Source: Euglena gracilis
Taxonomy: Eukaryota; Euglenida; Euglenophyceae; Euglenales
Assembly: GCA_039621445.1 (NCBI GenBank)
Contig: CP154957.1
Location: 38,224,654-38,288,653 of the forward strand
DNA length: 64,000 nt
Reading direction: 5' to 3'
Shown: one piece after another, positions 33,833-44,449 of the stretch
How the letters are laid out: the number at the start of each line of letters is the position of its first letter
How positions within the stretch are numbered: the stretch's first letter is position 1
The notes under the pieces: model-generated
What the model saw: the letters and a program-made list of their open reading frames with translations, nothing else
Databases searched by the model: none
Told to the model about the DNA's origin: nothing
Position numbers and translations under genes: made by a program

Positions 33833-34268
33833 TTGTGGCTAAGCCCGGATTTGAGCCTGAAACTGGGTTCAGCAGGCGGCCCCCCGAAGGGGGCCCCCTG
33901 AACCCGGTTCATACAATCACTAGTCACTGTCCCACCCCCCCCCTGGGGGGTGGGTGACTGGTTTTTTTCAGAGTGACTGACTGGTTTTTGGCCCGGACCC
34001 CCTCCCCGGGAGGGTCGGCAAAAAACCACAAAAATGACCCGGTGCCGAAGGTGCCTAAAATTTTTGGCCTTTTTTCATGTTTTGGGTCAAATTTCCTTTG
34101 GATTCCAGAGTGGCCGACCCCCCCCCCAGGGGGGGGGGTAGTGACTGACTGGGTTCCCGAAAAAAAGCGACTGACTGGGTTTTTGAAAAGTAGAGTGACC
34201 CCCCCCCCCGGGGTCGGCAAAAAATTGTCTGACCCGGTTTCAGGCTGAAATCCGGGCTTAGCCACAGT
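33833..34268. mobile_element. Family F foldback element
   Basis: Ends TTGTGGCTAAGCCCGGATTT and its inverse (one mismatch in 20), each followed inward by AGCCTGAAAC. The interior has CGGCCCCCC-GAA-GGGGGCC, GTGACTGACTGG words in several copies, and C/G palindromes. A fragment with only the right half lies at 40192-40366. A lone left end lies near 52350 and an inverted relative at 14040-14310. No clear target duplication. Confidence 0.7.
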
Positions 34269-34609
34269 TTGTTGAAAACTGCCAAATGCCTGCCCTGAAA
34301 TTCGTGGTCATGACTCTCGCATTTGGAGAAAAACACGAAAAACGTCAATACTTAAATATGTGGTCAGAACTGAAATCTGTGGTCACCCTTTGACCTTCAA
34401 TCCACAGTTCCCCATGACGAAACACGCGGTGAACCTCGTGCATGGCTTGTTACCACCTCCCCCTAAAACAGAACTGTTCCTTGCTGTGTTGGCAGTGTGC
34501 CAACAAACTACCAAGAAACCGAAGGTTGACCCCTTCTGGCAGCTAGTTGATGCAAAGCAACAAGAAGAAAAAATTGGTTCCAAGGATACAGAGCTTGCTG
34601 ATGTTGCCA
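34104..34609 (+). repeat. Duplication R3, copy 1
   Basis: Nearly identical to 40192-40707, from CCAGAGTGGCCG to GATGTTGCCAA. It spans the right half of family F, the GCCAAATGCCTGCCCTGAAA inverted-end word (34282 on) and the N-terminus of the PHD-family ORF. Confidence 0.85.
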
Positions 34610-34692
34610 AACCAACCACGGTGGATGGTCCATGCCAGGGAAAATGGACGTTGTCACCCCTCACTGTGATAGCAAAATTGGTACTGAAATAA
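34414..34692 (+). pseudogene. Truncated PHD-family N-terminus (copy of 40.5 kb)
   Basis: From ATG 34414 the first ~66 residues are essentially identical to those encoded from 40511, including the L-L-P-P-P-P-K and V-D-P-F-W-Q-L-V-D stretches. At 34609 the sequence switches abruptly to the AACCAACCACGGTGG edge of duplication R2, exactly where the 40.5-kb copy runs on into its PHD finger. The frame then continues 26 codons into repeat sequence and stops. It is therefore a copy truncated by a rearrangement junction, lacking the zinc finger. It is not expected to be functional. Confidence 0.7.
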
Positions 34693-35135
34693 AAACTGTT
34701 CTTTTCCCTTTATGGACGCAGTGGTCCCAAAACGTGATGGAATGTCAAAAGTTAAAACCACGGTCCTCAAAGACTGATGAGAGAAACGTTGGTGTGTGTC
34801 CAACATGCAACTTTTATTTTGAGCCATGGGCTCACATGGTCTGACTCTTTGATGATGGGATTGTTCGCTTGCGGCCGAGAGAAAAGCATGGCTAAAACTT
34901 TTCTGTACAATGAATGTAATTGAGGGAAAAATCTTCCAAATTGAGAAATTCTGGGAGGCCCAGAATTTCTCTGCAAATTTGAATGGCGTAATGATTTGAT
35001 GGATGGATTGGAAAATGAGCAATGGAAAAAATCACCTTCGTTCAAATTTGTTGAAAAATCTGCTTTCTTCGGGGGGAAGACAGGGCTCTTGTCCAAATGC
35101 AAATAAGTCATCCCACCACATGCTTCAGGGATGCT
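34609..35135 (+). repeat. Duplication R2 (third copy of the end of R1)
   Basis: Matches 28170-28640 and 39577-40100. The match with the latter extends further, through GACAGGGCTCTTGTCCAAAT to GCTTCAGGGA. Confidence 0.85.
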
Positions 35136-35142
35136 TCAGGGA

Positions 35143-35528
35143 CAATTGCAACCATGCATGTGCATCGACTGGAAGCTGCATCCCAGAGGCCAAAACTGAC
35201 TCCAGGAAATATTCCAACCTCAATTTTCTTCAATCTTTTTTGCCATTGTCTTTCTTAAAACTCTAGCCACCTCAGGAGGGGGGGGGGAGGGCTTTTGTAC
35301 TTTGTTCATTTCACACCCCTCAATCAGATGTTATTATACACCCGTTCTGGTCAGGATGGGTCAATGGTTGCGGGATCAATTCAGTATTTTTTTTCAAAAA
35401 TATATTTGTCCCACTGTGGCAAAGAAATGTGGCGCCTTGGTGAAACAGACATAAATCTGTTATTTTGTGGATTAAGTTTGCAAACAAGCGATGTTGTATT
35501 GTTTGGAAACTCCTCTGAAACGCGGGAG
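35143..35528 (+). repeat. Duplication R4, copy 1
   Basis: Nearly identical to 38274-38668, from ATTGCAACCATGCATGTGCA to CGCGGGAG. The other copy has an extra ~10 bases (GGTGGCCAGC). A frame of about 80 codons is open in both, but no domain is recognised. Confidence 0.85.
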
Positions 35529-35530
35529 AA

Positions 35531-35954
35531 GGAAAGCGCGGGACTCCATTTTATTGGTCACATTTTAGCTGAGTTAAGACATCGCCCTTTGCCAGATGCA
35601 GTGTTAAAGCCTTTGATCGTTCAACTCAAATGTGGCCCTCCGCATTGTTGCAGTCGCAAGAGCATGATGGAGCGGAGTATGCGCTCTGGAAAGTCATCAA
35701 ACAAGGGAACGTGGAACATTGCACACAGAAAGTCGTGACCTCAAGGAACAGGCAGTTTGTGCTATTTTGGTGGGTTGTGCGTTCCATGGTGCTAATGTGA
35801 TGTACGGCATGTGAACAAATGTGCATGTCAACAGGCAAGAAAAAGATGGGAACAAGTTTGCAAGGGTCTGCATGACTATTGAACAAAAATTTGTTTCTTG
35901 GGTGGTACCCAGGAATTAACAAATGCGGTTTGGATGACAAAACTCAGGGTGGTT
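35531..35954. other. No gene seen
   Basis: Continues the frame from R4 for ~70 codons before a stop. Nothing recognisable. Confidence 0.45.
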
Positions 35955-36985
35955 TTTGAAAAAAAAAAAAAAAACAACACCAAAACAGTTTCTTTTGGGT
36001 TTTTTTGTTTTTCTTAAAAAAAACGCCAGTGAGAGTGTAGTGAAAATTTTTTTGGAAAGTTTTGGTGGTATTTTCCAACATCAATTTGCAAACTTCGATT
36101 TTCTTTTCTGTTGCTTTAACAGCTATTTCTCATGCCGGCGTCCCAGACCTCGGTTCGGGCGTGAAGCTAACGTCTGGGGAACACAAAATGAAACGTGCCA
36201 AAAAGTATCCAAAAGGGTTTGTGGACATATGGTACCCTCCCCCCTAGTCGTATGACTACCCCTCATTTATGACCACCCCCCGGTCACAAGTTGCAGGTTA
36301 TGGGGGTGTTATGACTACCCCCCCCCCGGTCACAGGTTGCAGGAACCCGGTCATACGACTAGGGCGGGGGGGTAATCATAATTCAGCAGGTTTTGGGGGG
36401 GTCTTCGGCCAGAAATTCTTGGACGGCGCTAAAGGGTATGATTGAAAATCAGTGGTTCCCAAAAAATGACCACTTTTTCGAGGCGTCGACGTGGGGCCAC
36501 GGCTCCATGCGACGTTTTTTCACGGCTCACCCAGGGCCGGTGCTGTGCGATGGCTGGGTGTTCCCGCTGTGTGTGGGTTTTGCGGCCCTGGGTTGAGTGC
36601 ATGTCCCAACGCTGCCCAACATCAATTTCTGTAGGGGGGGGGGGTAAAACACACTTTCTTTCCCCCCTGAACTTTTTTGGAAAAGACTTTTTGGATGTCT
36701 GAACCAACCAATTTTTTTGAAATTGGTCGGGGGCTTGGACAGGTTGGGGTCAACGAGCCAAAGTTGTCGGGGTGGGCATTAAAGTTGATGTGCATCTTCA
36801 TTCTCTCCGTGGGTGTCAACAAGTGAAGTCCAAGTTGCCACACTGCTTCAAAATGAAGAATAGTTTTTTTGGCAGCACATACCTTTTTGTTCCCACTGCC
36901 CGTTTTGCAAGCCCCTATTTGCAGGGGGGGTCATCTTTGAAATTTAGGAACCACGGTTCCCAATTTTTTTGATCGACCTTGTAGT
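35955..36985. repeat. Large inverted duplication R5, right arm
   Basis: Reverse copy of 28768-30297. It contains no CCGCGG MITE, and the site reads straight through near 36225-36245. It also has a short deletion relative to the left arm near 36590, where the left arm has GCAGTAGCACCGCCGCAAAA. Confidence 0.9.
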
Positions 36986-37520
36986 CAAAGGTACTGGTGT
37001 TCTGTTTTTGGGCATTTCGGGCCTGTTCGGGGCCCGAAACCGTAAATTGGCCGTATCTTTGCCCAGACGATGCCCGTCGACTGCACCATGCAACTAGCAC
37101 CACAACCCAATTTTAGCACTCCCAAAAGCCGACTCTCGAAGTTCACAATCCCTCACAACATGAACATGTAAAAAATTCATTTGGCACTTTGCAAATGGCG
37201 ACTTTCCGGTTCACCCTTAATGCAAATCCTGAAGGTGCGAGAGGGGAAACAGTTGCAGGCCTTGGGGTTGTAATGACCTTCTATCACATGCACTTCTCAT
37301 GTGTGTGATGAACCACTGTGCCAATGAAAACAACAAAAAAGGTGCTTCATCCGATGGCAAACCTCCCAAAGAAAGCAGAAAATGAGGAAATCAATGGGCA
37401 GTGCAGAAAAAGAATTGGGAACCGTGGTTCCCAAAACTTCCCAACCATTGCCCCGATTATTCAAAGGCCAAACAGGAAATGTGAGCTACGCAAAACATTG
37501 GAAATGGGGCTATATCAAGA

Positions 37521-37965
37521 TCAGTTACAATTCAACGCTAGGCGCTTTCCATTGCTACACCCATTTCTTCGAAAGCCCCTCCGGCACCGCCTCTCAAGCC
37601 AAGACCCAGTCAAAGAGCAGCTCTCTCCCTGGCTTTGCAAACGTCTCTCCGGCTTTTTCATGGGGTTTAAAAATGCATCGTAGAGGATTTGTTGCACCTG
37701 GATCTGCCTAGCTCTCCAAGGAACGTAGTGCGCTTTGTTGTGCCGTTTCGACAGCGAATTCACGTGGAAGTCCATGACTTGCAGAGTCCCGGTGCAGTCC
37801 CCCGGGATGAACAGAATGTCGCAGCGAATGTCAAGGAATACATGCAATATGTGGCAAACGGATACCGATGTGCGGCAAACAAGTCCACGACCAGACAAGT
37901 TTTTCTGTCCAACTTGGAAACTGGGCGCTGGGGAACAGCATCAGGAGGTGCAGTTTGCAGTTTGG
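37521..37965 (-). pseudogene. pogo/DDE_1-type transposase fragment
   Basis: The minus strand encodes two adjacent blocks that resemble the C-terminal half of DDE_1 (pogo/Tigger-like) transposases. The first, around 37860-37905, reads C-L-V-V-D-L-F-A-A-H, like the second catalytic Asp motif (VLDNxxxH). The second, in another frame, reads FIPGDCTGTLQVMD, like the family's F-x-P-x-x-x-T-x-x-L-Q-P-L-D block that carries the last catalytic acid. The two lie about 25 codons apart, as in the family, but need a frameshift to be joined. Pro-Leu of LQPLD has become Val-Met. The N-terminal DNA-binding half and first Asp were not found. In the cell such an enzyme would cut and paste its own element; here it is a relic. 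Matching is by eye. Confidence 0.5.
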
Positions 37966-38273
37966 ATTAGAGGCGTTGATCCAGCCACATTTTTACTTCG
38001 GTTATCCCATTGCTTGCCAAGGGTGGCAGTTCTCACGCCAAGAAACCTCAAAATACAATGATTTTCCACGATAGGGAGGCGTTGGGACGCACAGTGACAC
38101 AAACACCCAAGACAAACATCCGCAAAAGTTTATTGCTGTGAAATGTTAGTTGTGCAACGTTAAACCAAGGAACCATTTCCAAAGAACCTTGCTTTGGGCC
38201 GTATATGCAGAAGGAAAACTGCTTCCAACCATAAGTTTGCTCGCTGTCCCCTTGTGGGTGGTTTATCTGACCC

Positions 38274-38668
38274 AATTGCAACCATGCATGTGCATCGACT
38301 GGAAGCTGCATCCCAGAGGGGTGGCCAGCCCAAAACTGACTCCAGGAAATATTCCAACCTCAATTTTCTTCAATCTTTTTTGCCATTGTCTTTCTTAAAG
38401 CTCTAGCCACCTCAGGAGGGGGGGGAGGGCTTTTGTATTTTGTTCATTTCACACCCGTTAATCAGATGTTATTATGCACCCGTTCTGGTCAGGATGGGTC
38501 AATGGTTGCGGGATCAATTCAGTATTTTTTTTCAAAAAATATATTTGTCCCACTGTGGCAAAGAAATGTGGCGCCTTGGTGAAACAGACATAAGTCTGTT
38601 ATTTTGTGGATTAAGTTTGCAAACAAGCGATGTTGTATTGTTTGGAAACTCCTCTGAAACGCGGGAGC
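38274..38668 (+). repeat. Duplication R4, copy 2
   Basis: See 35143-35528. Here it runs directly into R1 copy 2 at the sequence GCGGGAGCAA-ATGGACC. Confidence 0.85.
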
Positions 38669-38670
38669 AA

Positions 38671-40048
38671 ATGGACCATATTTTAATGGGCAAAAAGTAA
38701 AATTCAAAATTGGGAACCGTGGTTCCTATTTTTTTTGTTTGACAAGAATGGCCCAGATTGTGTCACGAGCCCATGCTCCCTTAGAAAGGAAAAGGGGGGA
38801 AAGGGGAGACGGTTTGTACCTGAAGAAGGCAGAATAGCAAAAAAAGCTTCACAAGAGGGGGGAAGGGTCACAGGGGGGCATTATGGGGGGGGGTCACGGG
38901 GGAAGAAATGGGGGTTCGCAACAGCTTTGCAGAATTGTCAAAAAGCACAAAAAATGCTGGAAATTTCCTTTAGACTTGGCGTTTCCTCAAACTTCTGTGG
39001 TCCCGAATCCGGCTCACTGCGGGACGGGTCACGGGTTTACAGGGGAGGGGGGTTACGGGGACGACACCACCAAAGGCTTGCAGCACCCAGAAAAGTAAAG
39101 CCCTTGGTGCGCTTAGTTGTGGAGTACCCCATAAAGTTTATATGAAATGAGATTCAAAAGCGCGTGGTCTTACTCCGAGCGCCTTTGTTTGGGCCCTTGC
39201 AGTCTTCAAATGTAGTCTGTACATTTTAGTTTGGACTCCAGGAGATGAACAGCTGCATGTGTTTTGTGTCCTTTGATGAGTGAAACGAGATTTGCCTATT
39301 GTCAACTTGTAATCCTAATTGGGTACAACTGGCTACAGGCCTTGGAGAATTAAGCAAATTCTTGTTTTTTTGGGTTTGGGGCCAAAAAAAAACACGAGAA
39401 GAAACATATTGCCTAACAAAGGCAACCATTCTAAATCCTACCAGCATCCATGACGACGCTGAGCATTGAGTGGCTGCCACATCTTGGATACCGGACAGCA
39501 ACATGAAATCTTGATTGGAACAAAATTAGCAAAGCTACAACTGCACAGGTGCGCAATGGGGAAGAGGCTTCAAACCAAACCAACCACGGTGGATGGTCCA
39601 TGCCAGGGAAAATGGATGTTGTCACCCCTCACTGTGATAGCAAAATTGGCACTGTAATAAAAACTGTTCTTTTCTCTTTATGGACGCAATGGTCCCAAAA
39701 CGTGATGGAATGTCAAAAGTTAAAACCACGGTCCTCAAAGACTGATGAGAGAAATGTTGGTGTGTGTCCAACATGCAACTTTTATTTTGAGCCATGGGCT
39801 CACATGGTCTGACTCTTTGATGATGGGATTGTTCGCTTGCGGCCGAGAGAAAAGCATGGCTAAAACTTTTCTGTACAATGAATACAATTGAGGGAAAAAT
39901 CTTCCAAATTGAGAAATTCTGGGAGGCCCAGAATTTCTCTGCAAATTTGAATGGCGTAATGATTTGATGGATGGATTGGAAAATGAGCAATGGAAAAAAT
40001 CACCTTCGTTCAAATTTGTTGAAAAATCTGCTTTCTTCGGGGGGAAGA
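38671..40048 (+). repeat. Duplication R1, copy 2
   Basis: See 27261-28640. Same orientation, 11.4 kb apart. Continues past the R1 edge with sequence shared with R2 (to about 40100). Confidence 0.9.
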
Positions 40049-40510
40049 CAGGGCTCTTGTCCAAATGCAAATAAGTCATCCCACCACATGCTTCAGGGAA
40101 CACTTCGAGGATAATAACTGGCTTGTTCAAAAAAAAATATGCACTTTGAATTGCATTTTTGACTGCCGGCTTTGACCCCGCCCCTTCTGTCTCCAGAGTG
40201 GCCGCCCCCCCCCCCCCCCCGGGGGGGTAGTGACTGACTGGGTTCCCTAAAAAAAGTGACTGACTGGGTTTTTGAAAAATAGAGTGACCCCCCCCCCGGG
40301 GTCGGTAAAAAATTGTCTGACCTGGTTTCAGGCTGAAATGCGGGCTTAGCCACAGTTTGTTGAAAACTGCCAAATGCCTGCCCTGAAATTCGTGGTCATG
40401 ACTCTCGCATTTGGAGAAAAACACGAAAAACGTCAATACTTAAAGCTGTGGTCAGAACCGGATGCCTGAAATCTGTGGTCACCCCTTTCACCTTCAATCC
40501 ACAGTTCCCC

Positions 40511-41062
40511 ATGACGAAACACGCGGTGAACCTCGTGCATGGCTTGTTACCACCTCCCCCTAAAACAGAACTGTTCCTTGCTGTGTTGGCAGTGTGCCAA
40601 CAAACTACCAAGAAACCGAAGGTTGACCCCTTCTGGCAGCTAGTTGATGCAAAGCAACAAGAAGAAAAAATTGGTTCCAAGGATACAGAGCTTGCTGATG
40701 TTGCCAATTGTGGGGTTGCCATACCTAAAAATCCAAATTGTGTTGAGCTGAACAAAGTTGTGTGTGCCTGCGGTCTGGCCTACCATTTTCATTGCCAAGA
40801 TTTGCGCCGCCCACCAAAATATGGTTCCTTTTTGTGTAAAGCGTGCCGTATAACGTCCTCTGTTGCTGCCGTATACCTCGCCTTGTGGTTTTCATACTCT
40901 GTTTCCCCACCTGTAGAGTGTCCCGAACCGCCTCATTCATTGAGGACCCTCAGGCCTCACAGCAGCTGTGATTGCTTTCATGATTGCTTTTGTGTTACTG
41001 TGTTGAGTGCTAGTGAGTCACCGGTCACATTCCGCAACTGCCACATTGGATGCCTGCCCTGA
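40511..41062 (+). CDS. PHD-finger protein, LP-x-PPK family
   Basis: A 183-aa frame. ATG 40511 is chosen because MTKHAVNLVHGLLPPPPK aligns from the first residue with MAKKAANTMDRMLPQPPK at 32944. The conserved N-terminal domain covers residues ~1-55. A PHD-type zinc finger follows at ~67-112: C67, C77, then C85-x-C87-x4-H92-x2-C95-x13-C109-x2-C112. PHD fingers usually bind two zinc ions and read histone tails. Here the first Cys of the opening pair is missing and the C85/C87 spacing is one residue short of the usual C-x2-C, so the finger is probably damaged. The core N-P-N-C-V-E-L-N-K-V-V-C closely matches N-P-P-C-H-E-L-N-A-V-V-C at 62 kb. The last ~70 residues look like read-through. It could be a retroelement accessory protein or a decayed host-like gene. 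Confidence 0.6.
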   Translation: MTKHAVNLVHGLLPPPPKTELFLAVLAVCQQTTKKPKVDPFWQLVDAKQQEEKIGSKDTELADVANCGVAIPKNPNCVELNKVVCACGLAYHFHCQDLRRPPKYGSFLCKACRITSSVAAVYLALWFSYSVSPPVECPEPPHSLRTLRPHSSCDCFHDCFCVTVLSASESPVTFRNCHIGCLP

Positions 41063-41109
41063 AATCTGTGGTCAGAAACGGATGCCTGCCCTGAGGGGGT
41101 GTGGTCCCC

Positions 41110-41335
41110 GTGACCCCCCCCGTGACCCCCCCCCCGTGACCCCCCCGTGACCCGCAAATGAGGGGTGCGAAATTTTTGACTGTGCACTGCAAGGAGGTTT
41201 GCAATCGATGGGCAGCGACTTGTGCCTTCCATGCTCTCATCGAGTCCACCCACAAGGTCCCCGAAACTGCCATTTGCCCCCCGTGACCCCCCCGTGACCC
41301 CCCCCCCCCGTGACCCCCCCGTGACCCGCGCCACC
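41110..41335 (+). repeat. (GTGACCCCCC)n minisatellite, two blocks
   Basis: GTGACCCCCC-type units at 41110-41155 and 41275-41330. Similar runs at 45497-45538, 42310-42360 (reverse) and 18830-18885. Confidence 0.85.
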
Positions 41336-41703
41336 CCCTGGACCATTCGGGCTCCGCACTGCGAGATGGTGAGGTCCTGCTTTCCTTGCCGGCTGTTCTG
41401 TTCTGGTGTGTTTGTGCGTGCGCGGGGGGTGCTTCTTACTGCTTTTTGTTGCCGGAGTTGGCTGATTCCTAATTCTGCCCTTCGACCTCAAGGAGAAAGA
41501 ATTTACTGCAACGAGTTCACCTGGAATATTTACAAAGAAGCATTACATTCACCGAAGACCGGCGAATTATTCACTGGTGGATCAAACTTTTTTGCTGACC
41601 TTCGACTTCAAGCAGGAAGAATTCAACTCTCCGAGTTCAACTGGAATTATCCCAAAAATATTTCAATTACGAAGACAAAATCACAACCGAACTTCCATGA
41701 AGA

Positions 41704-42240
41704 ATGAGCTGCAAAGAAATTCAGACTGCCAAAAGGAACTTCAACGAACTTGGGGAAGGTGGACACACAGCAGCAGCTGCAGAAGCTGATGAGGCGGCAG
41801 CAGCACGTCAGTCCGTGGCCATCGCAACCCCCCCCACCCCCCAGCACATCAAAGATTTCAGACTCCCGGAAGAGAAGACAGAGGGGGACTACCATCACAG
41901 GTCCAACAGACTCCACCCCTTTTTCTCAGTTCCTCCCCTTCCAGGGGAAAAAGCAAAGGCTATGGCAGCCTCTCAAGACATATCAGAAATCCAAAGGATT
42001 CAAATCAAAATCAAGGCTATGGCAGCCATCATTGGACAGGGCCTGGGGCCCAGAATCATGGCTATGGCAGCCATCATCCAAGAGGGCAGTGGGCCCAAGT
42101 GCAAGGCTATGGCAGCCTGTGTCCAAACCTGGACAGATCCCACTGGGGAAAGGTCAGGGTTGACGTTTTTTTTGTTTTTTTTTAAAAAAACAAAAAAACA
42201 TGTTTTTTTAAAAAAAACGCAAAAAAACATGTTTTTTTGA
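41704..42240 (+). CDS. Gag-like repeat-rich frame of DIRS-like unit
   Basis: A 178-codon frame upstream of the RT, in the position expected of a retroelement gag/ORF1. The start has an Ala-rich stretch (HTAAAAEADEAAAARQS). It is followed by four near-copies of K-A-M-A-A spaced 20-25 residues apart, caused by the repeated word AAGGCTATGGCAGCC at about 41955, 42022, 42058 and 42102. The end runs into an A/T palindrome, so the true C-terminus is unclear. An overlapping frame from 41750 is open over much of the same region. There is no CCHC zinc knuckle or other recognisable domain. Coding status rests mainly on position and is uncertain. Confidence 0.35.
   Translation: MSCKEIQTAKRNFNELGEGGHTAAAAEADEAAAARQSVAIATPPTPQHIKDFRLPEEKTEGDYHHRSNRLHPFFSVPPLPGEKAKAMAASQDISEIQRIQIKIKAMAAIIGQGLGPRIMAMAAIIQEGSGPKCKAMAACVQTWTDPTGERSGLTFFLFFFKKTKKHVFLKKTQKNMFF
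42165..42240. repeat. A/T homopolymer palindrome block
   Basis: GACGTTTTTTTTG then T-run, A-run, ACATGTTTTTTT and A-run again. A close copy lies at 42733-42805, so two such blocks bracket 42241-42732. Confidence 0.7.
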
Positions 42241-42384
42241 AAAAGCAAAAATTGACCTTTTTCCTTGCGAAATGACCATTTTTTTGAAGAAAATTTTTTG
42301 CGGGTGGTTCGGGTCACGAGGGGGTCACAGGGGGGGGGGGGTCACGAGGGGGGGTCACATTTTCGGTGGCCAGGTTAGAAATCA

Positions 42385-42520
42385 CCGAAAACGAAATTTT
42401 TGGGGAAAAATCCTTTTTAAGCTCCAAAATAGGAATCCCCCAAACAAAAATTAGGAAATCTACCGGAATATTTTTTCAAATTAGGCATCACCAGCCAAGT
42501 TTTTCAGAAAAAAATGGCCG
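42385..42520 (+). repeat. AATTAGGCATCACCA-type repeat, copy 1
   Basis: Matches 55000-55200: GGGGAAAAATCCTTTTTAAG, CTCCAAAATAGGAATCCCCC, AAATTAGGCATCACCAGCCA and AGTTTTTCAGAAAAAAATGG. No gene. Confidence 0.75.
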
Positions 42521-42773
42521 AAACGGGTCGGGTTGGGGGAGGGGGGTCAGGGGGGTCAACACCCCCTGTGAAGTTTGTTTTTTTTCAAATGTGTGAAAGT
42601 ATTTCCAAATCTGTGTTTTCTGGTGCGAAAAATCATGCTTTCAACCCAAAAAAAATGAATGTTGTAGAGATAAAAAATGCACTTTTTCCCAAAAAAAACA
42701 TTGCAAAAAAATTTTCCCCCAAACCCTCCATGACGTTTTTTTTGTTTTTTTTTAAAAAAAAAACATATTTTTT

Positions 42774-43595
42774 TTGAAAAAAACATGTTTTTTTTGTTTC
42801 AAAAAAAACAAGCCGTCAACCTTGGGAAAGGTATGTCCAACTTACCCCACAGCTCTCTCAAACATAAACCCCTCAGGAGCTGCCCATCCAAGCAAGCAGC
42901 CCCCCTTTCAGGGGAAGGCCAATGGAGGCCATTATATCCAAGAGGCCAATGGAGGCCAGGGGGTAAATATCAAGGCCAATGGAGGCCATTTCAATCAAAA
43001 TCAGGTGGCCATGGGAGGCCAATGCATTCAAGACCACAACCCTTGGGGGGGAGGCCCAAGATTGGCTCAGACAAGCCCCCCCCCCCAGAAGATAATCAGC
43101 CCAGCCTTATATGTACCTCCCCACTGCAGACACAGACCTTCCCCCATCTTTCAAACACAGGGGGAAAGCCTGTCTTTGAGCAGCCCTATGGCAGGGCCAG
43201 AGGTGACCCCAGTGATGGGGCAGCCAGAGCTGACCCCAGTGATGGGGCAGCCAGGGGGAAGGACCCCAGTGATGGGGCCTTTGGAATCCCCAGACACATT
43301 ACACCCAGGGGTGCCCCCCTACAGGGCCCTGCAGGCCAGCATTCCCCATTGGGTCGAGGCAGGAGCGAGCACAGAGGTATTAAACCTGATAAGGGAAGGG
43401 GTCAGGGCAGATCTTCCCCTCCCCCCTCAGATGTCCTTAAAAGTTCCCTTCAAAACTCCCCAAGAAATAAGGACTGCACAGAAAATTCTGAGAGAATACG
43501 AATCCAGGCAAATCACCCCAGAGGAGGCAAAAGATTTTTTGTCCCTCATTTTATCATTTCCAAAAAGGAAGGGGAAAAGACCAAGGAAAGACTGA
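42774..43595 (+). pseudogene. N-terminal part of DIRS-like pol, repeat-rich
   Basis: A frame upstream of the RT core. It is first dominated by GGCCAATGGAGGCCA units (42905-43025) and then by GACCCCAGTGATGGGGCAGC units (43200-43280). Both give simple peptide repeats. From about 43340 it reads G-A-S-T-E-V-L-N-L-I-R-E-G-V-R, the short motif that commonly precedes the RT domain in DIRS-like elements. After 43500 the RT-like reading moves to the next frame, which carries F-V-P-H-F-I-I-S-K-K-E-G and L-I-S-D-C-R-Q-L-N (43515-43620). This indicates at least one frameshift. Confidence 0.55.
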
Positions 43596-44448
43596 TTTCA
43601 GATTGTCGACAGTTAAATCAGATTGGAACACATGGGAAACATCTTCCCATATCTAAGAAAAGGTTGGTTCTGTGGAAAAAATAGATCTGAAAGATGCATA
43701 TTTCCACTTAAAACTGCACAGCAGTCTGGAAAAACATGTGTGCATGCAGGGGGGGAAACGTGGCAATTTCAAGCTGCCTGCCACAAAAATTTATGACTCT
43801 TATGAGAGTCTGGGAAAGAAAATGGAGAAAGGAAGGCAAGGTAGTTTTCATCTACCTGGACGACATTTTGCTGTTAGCCCCCAGCAAAAAGACAGCAGCC
43901 CAACATTTGGCAGAAATAAAAACAGACCTTTTACTGGCAGGTTTCAGATTAAACCTCCCCAAATCCTGTCTGGAACCCACACAGGAAATAAAACATTTGG
44001 GCCAATGGATCAATTTGAAAAAAGGCCAATTGGAAATTCCTCAGGAAAAACTAAAATCCTTAAGAAAGGAGCTAGGCAAAGTGCTCACAGCACAGAAAAT
44101 GAGCTGCAGAAAACTCAGTTCTATTGTGGGACAAGTCAGAAGCTATTTAGTCTCCATGCCATTTCTCAGAATTCTGACAGATCAACTTTGCAAAATGGTG
44201 GATTTGCACACAAAGTGGGGTTGGGACCACACCCTGACCATTCCCCAGGGGGTCGGAGATCAAATTGTGGAGTTAAAAGCCTTTTTACAGCCAGGTGTGG
44301 GCAGGGCATTTCAGTCCCAGGCCTCTCAGGAGCTCTTTTCGGACAGCAGCACCTGGCAGTGGGGGGGGGGCTGGGCAAAGCTTCAGGCCAAAAGGTGCAG
44401 GATTTTTGGAGGGACCTGCATATCCTTCACATAAATCAAAAACTGTAA
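43515..44448 (+). pseudogene. DIRS-like reverse transcriptase / RNase H, frameshifted
   Basis: Reverse transcriptase copies element RNA into DNA. Visible RT blocks are F-I-I-S-K-K-E-G..LISDCRQLN, the motif A block IDLKDAYFHLKL (43681-43716) and the motif C block YLDDILLLA (43853-43879), which has both catalytic Asp residues. The downstream block L-G-Q-W-I-N-L-K-K-G-Q-L-E-I-P and the RNase H start LFSDSSTWQWGGGW (about 44335) are typical in order and spacing of DIRS/Ngaro elements. It is broken: the LISDCRQLN, motif A and motif C blocks lie in different frames. The motif B region between 43760 and 43800 is shortened. RNase H is cut off at about 44435. No tyrosine recombinase follows. An inactive copy; affiliation from motifs only. 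Confidence 0.8.
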
Positions 44449-44449
44449 A

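Noticed and set aside
33833-34268. Target duplication around family F
   Set aside because: Flanks TTATACAC and GTTGAAAA do not match, and the same right flank occurs in the 40.3-kb copy, so it belongs to a larger repeat.
27261-40048. R1 direct pair as long terminal repeats of a retrotransposon
   Set aside because: No TG...CA ends, no primer-binding site or gag-pol between them, and the end of R1 occurs a third time at 34.6 kb.
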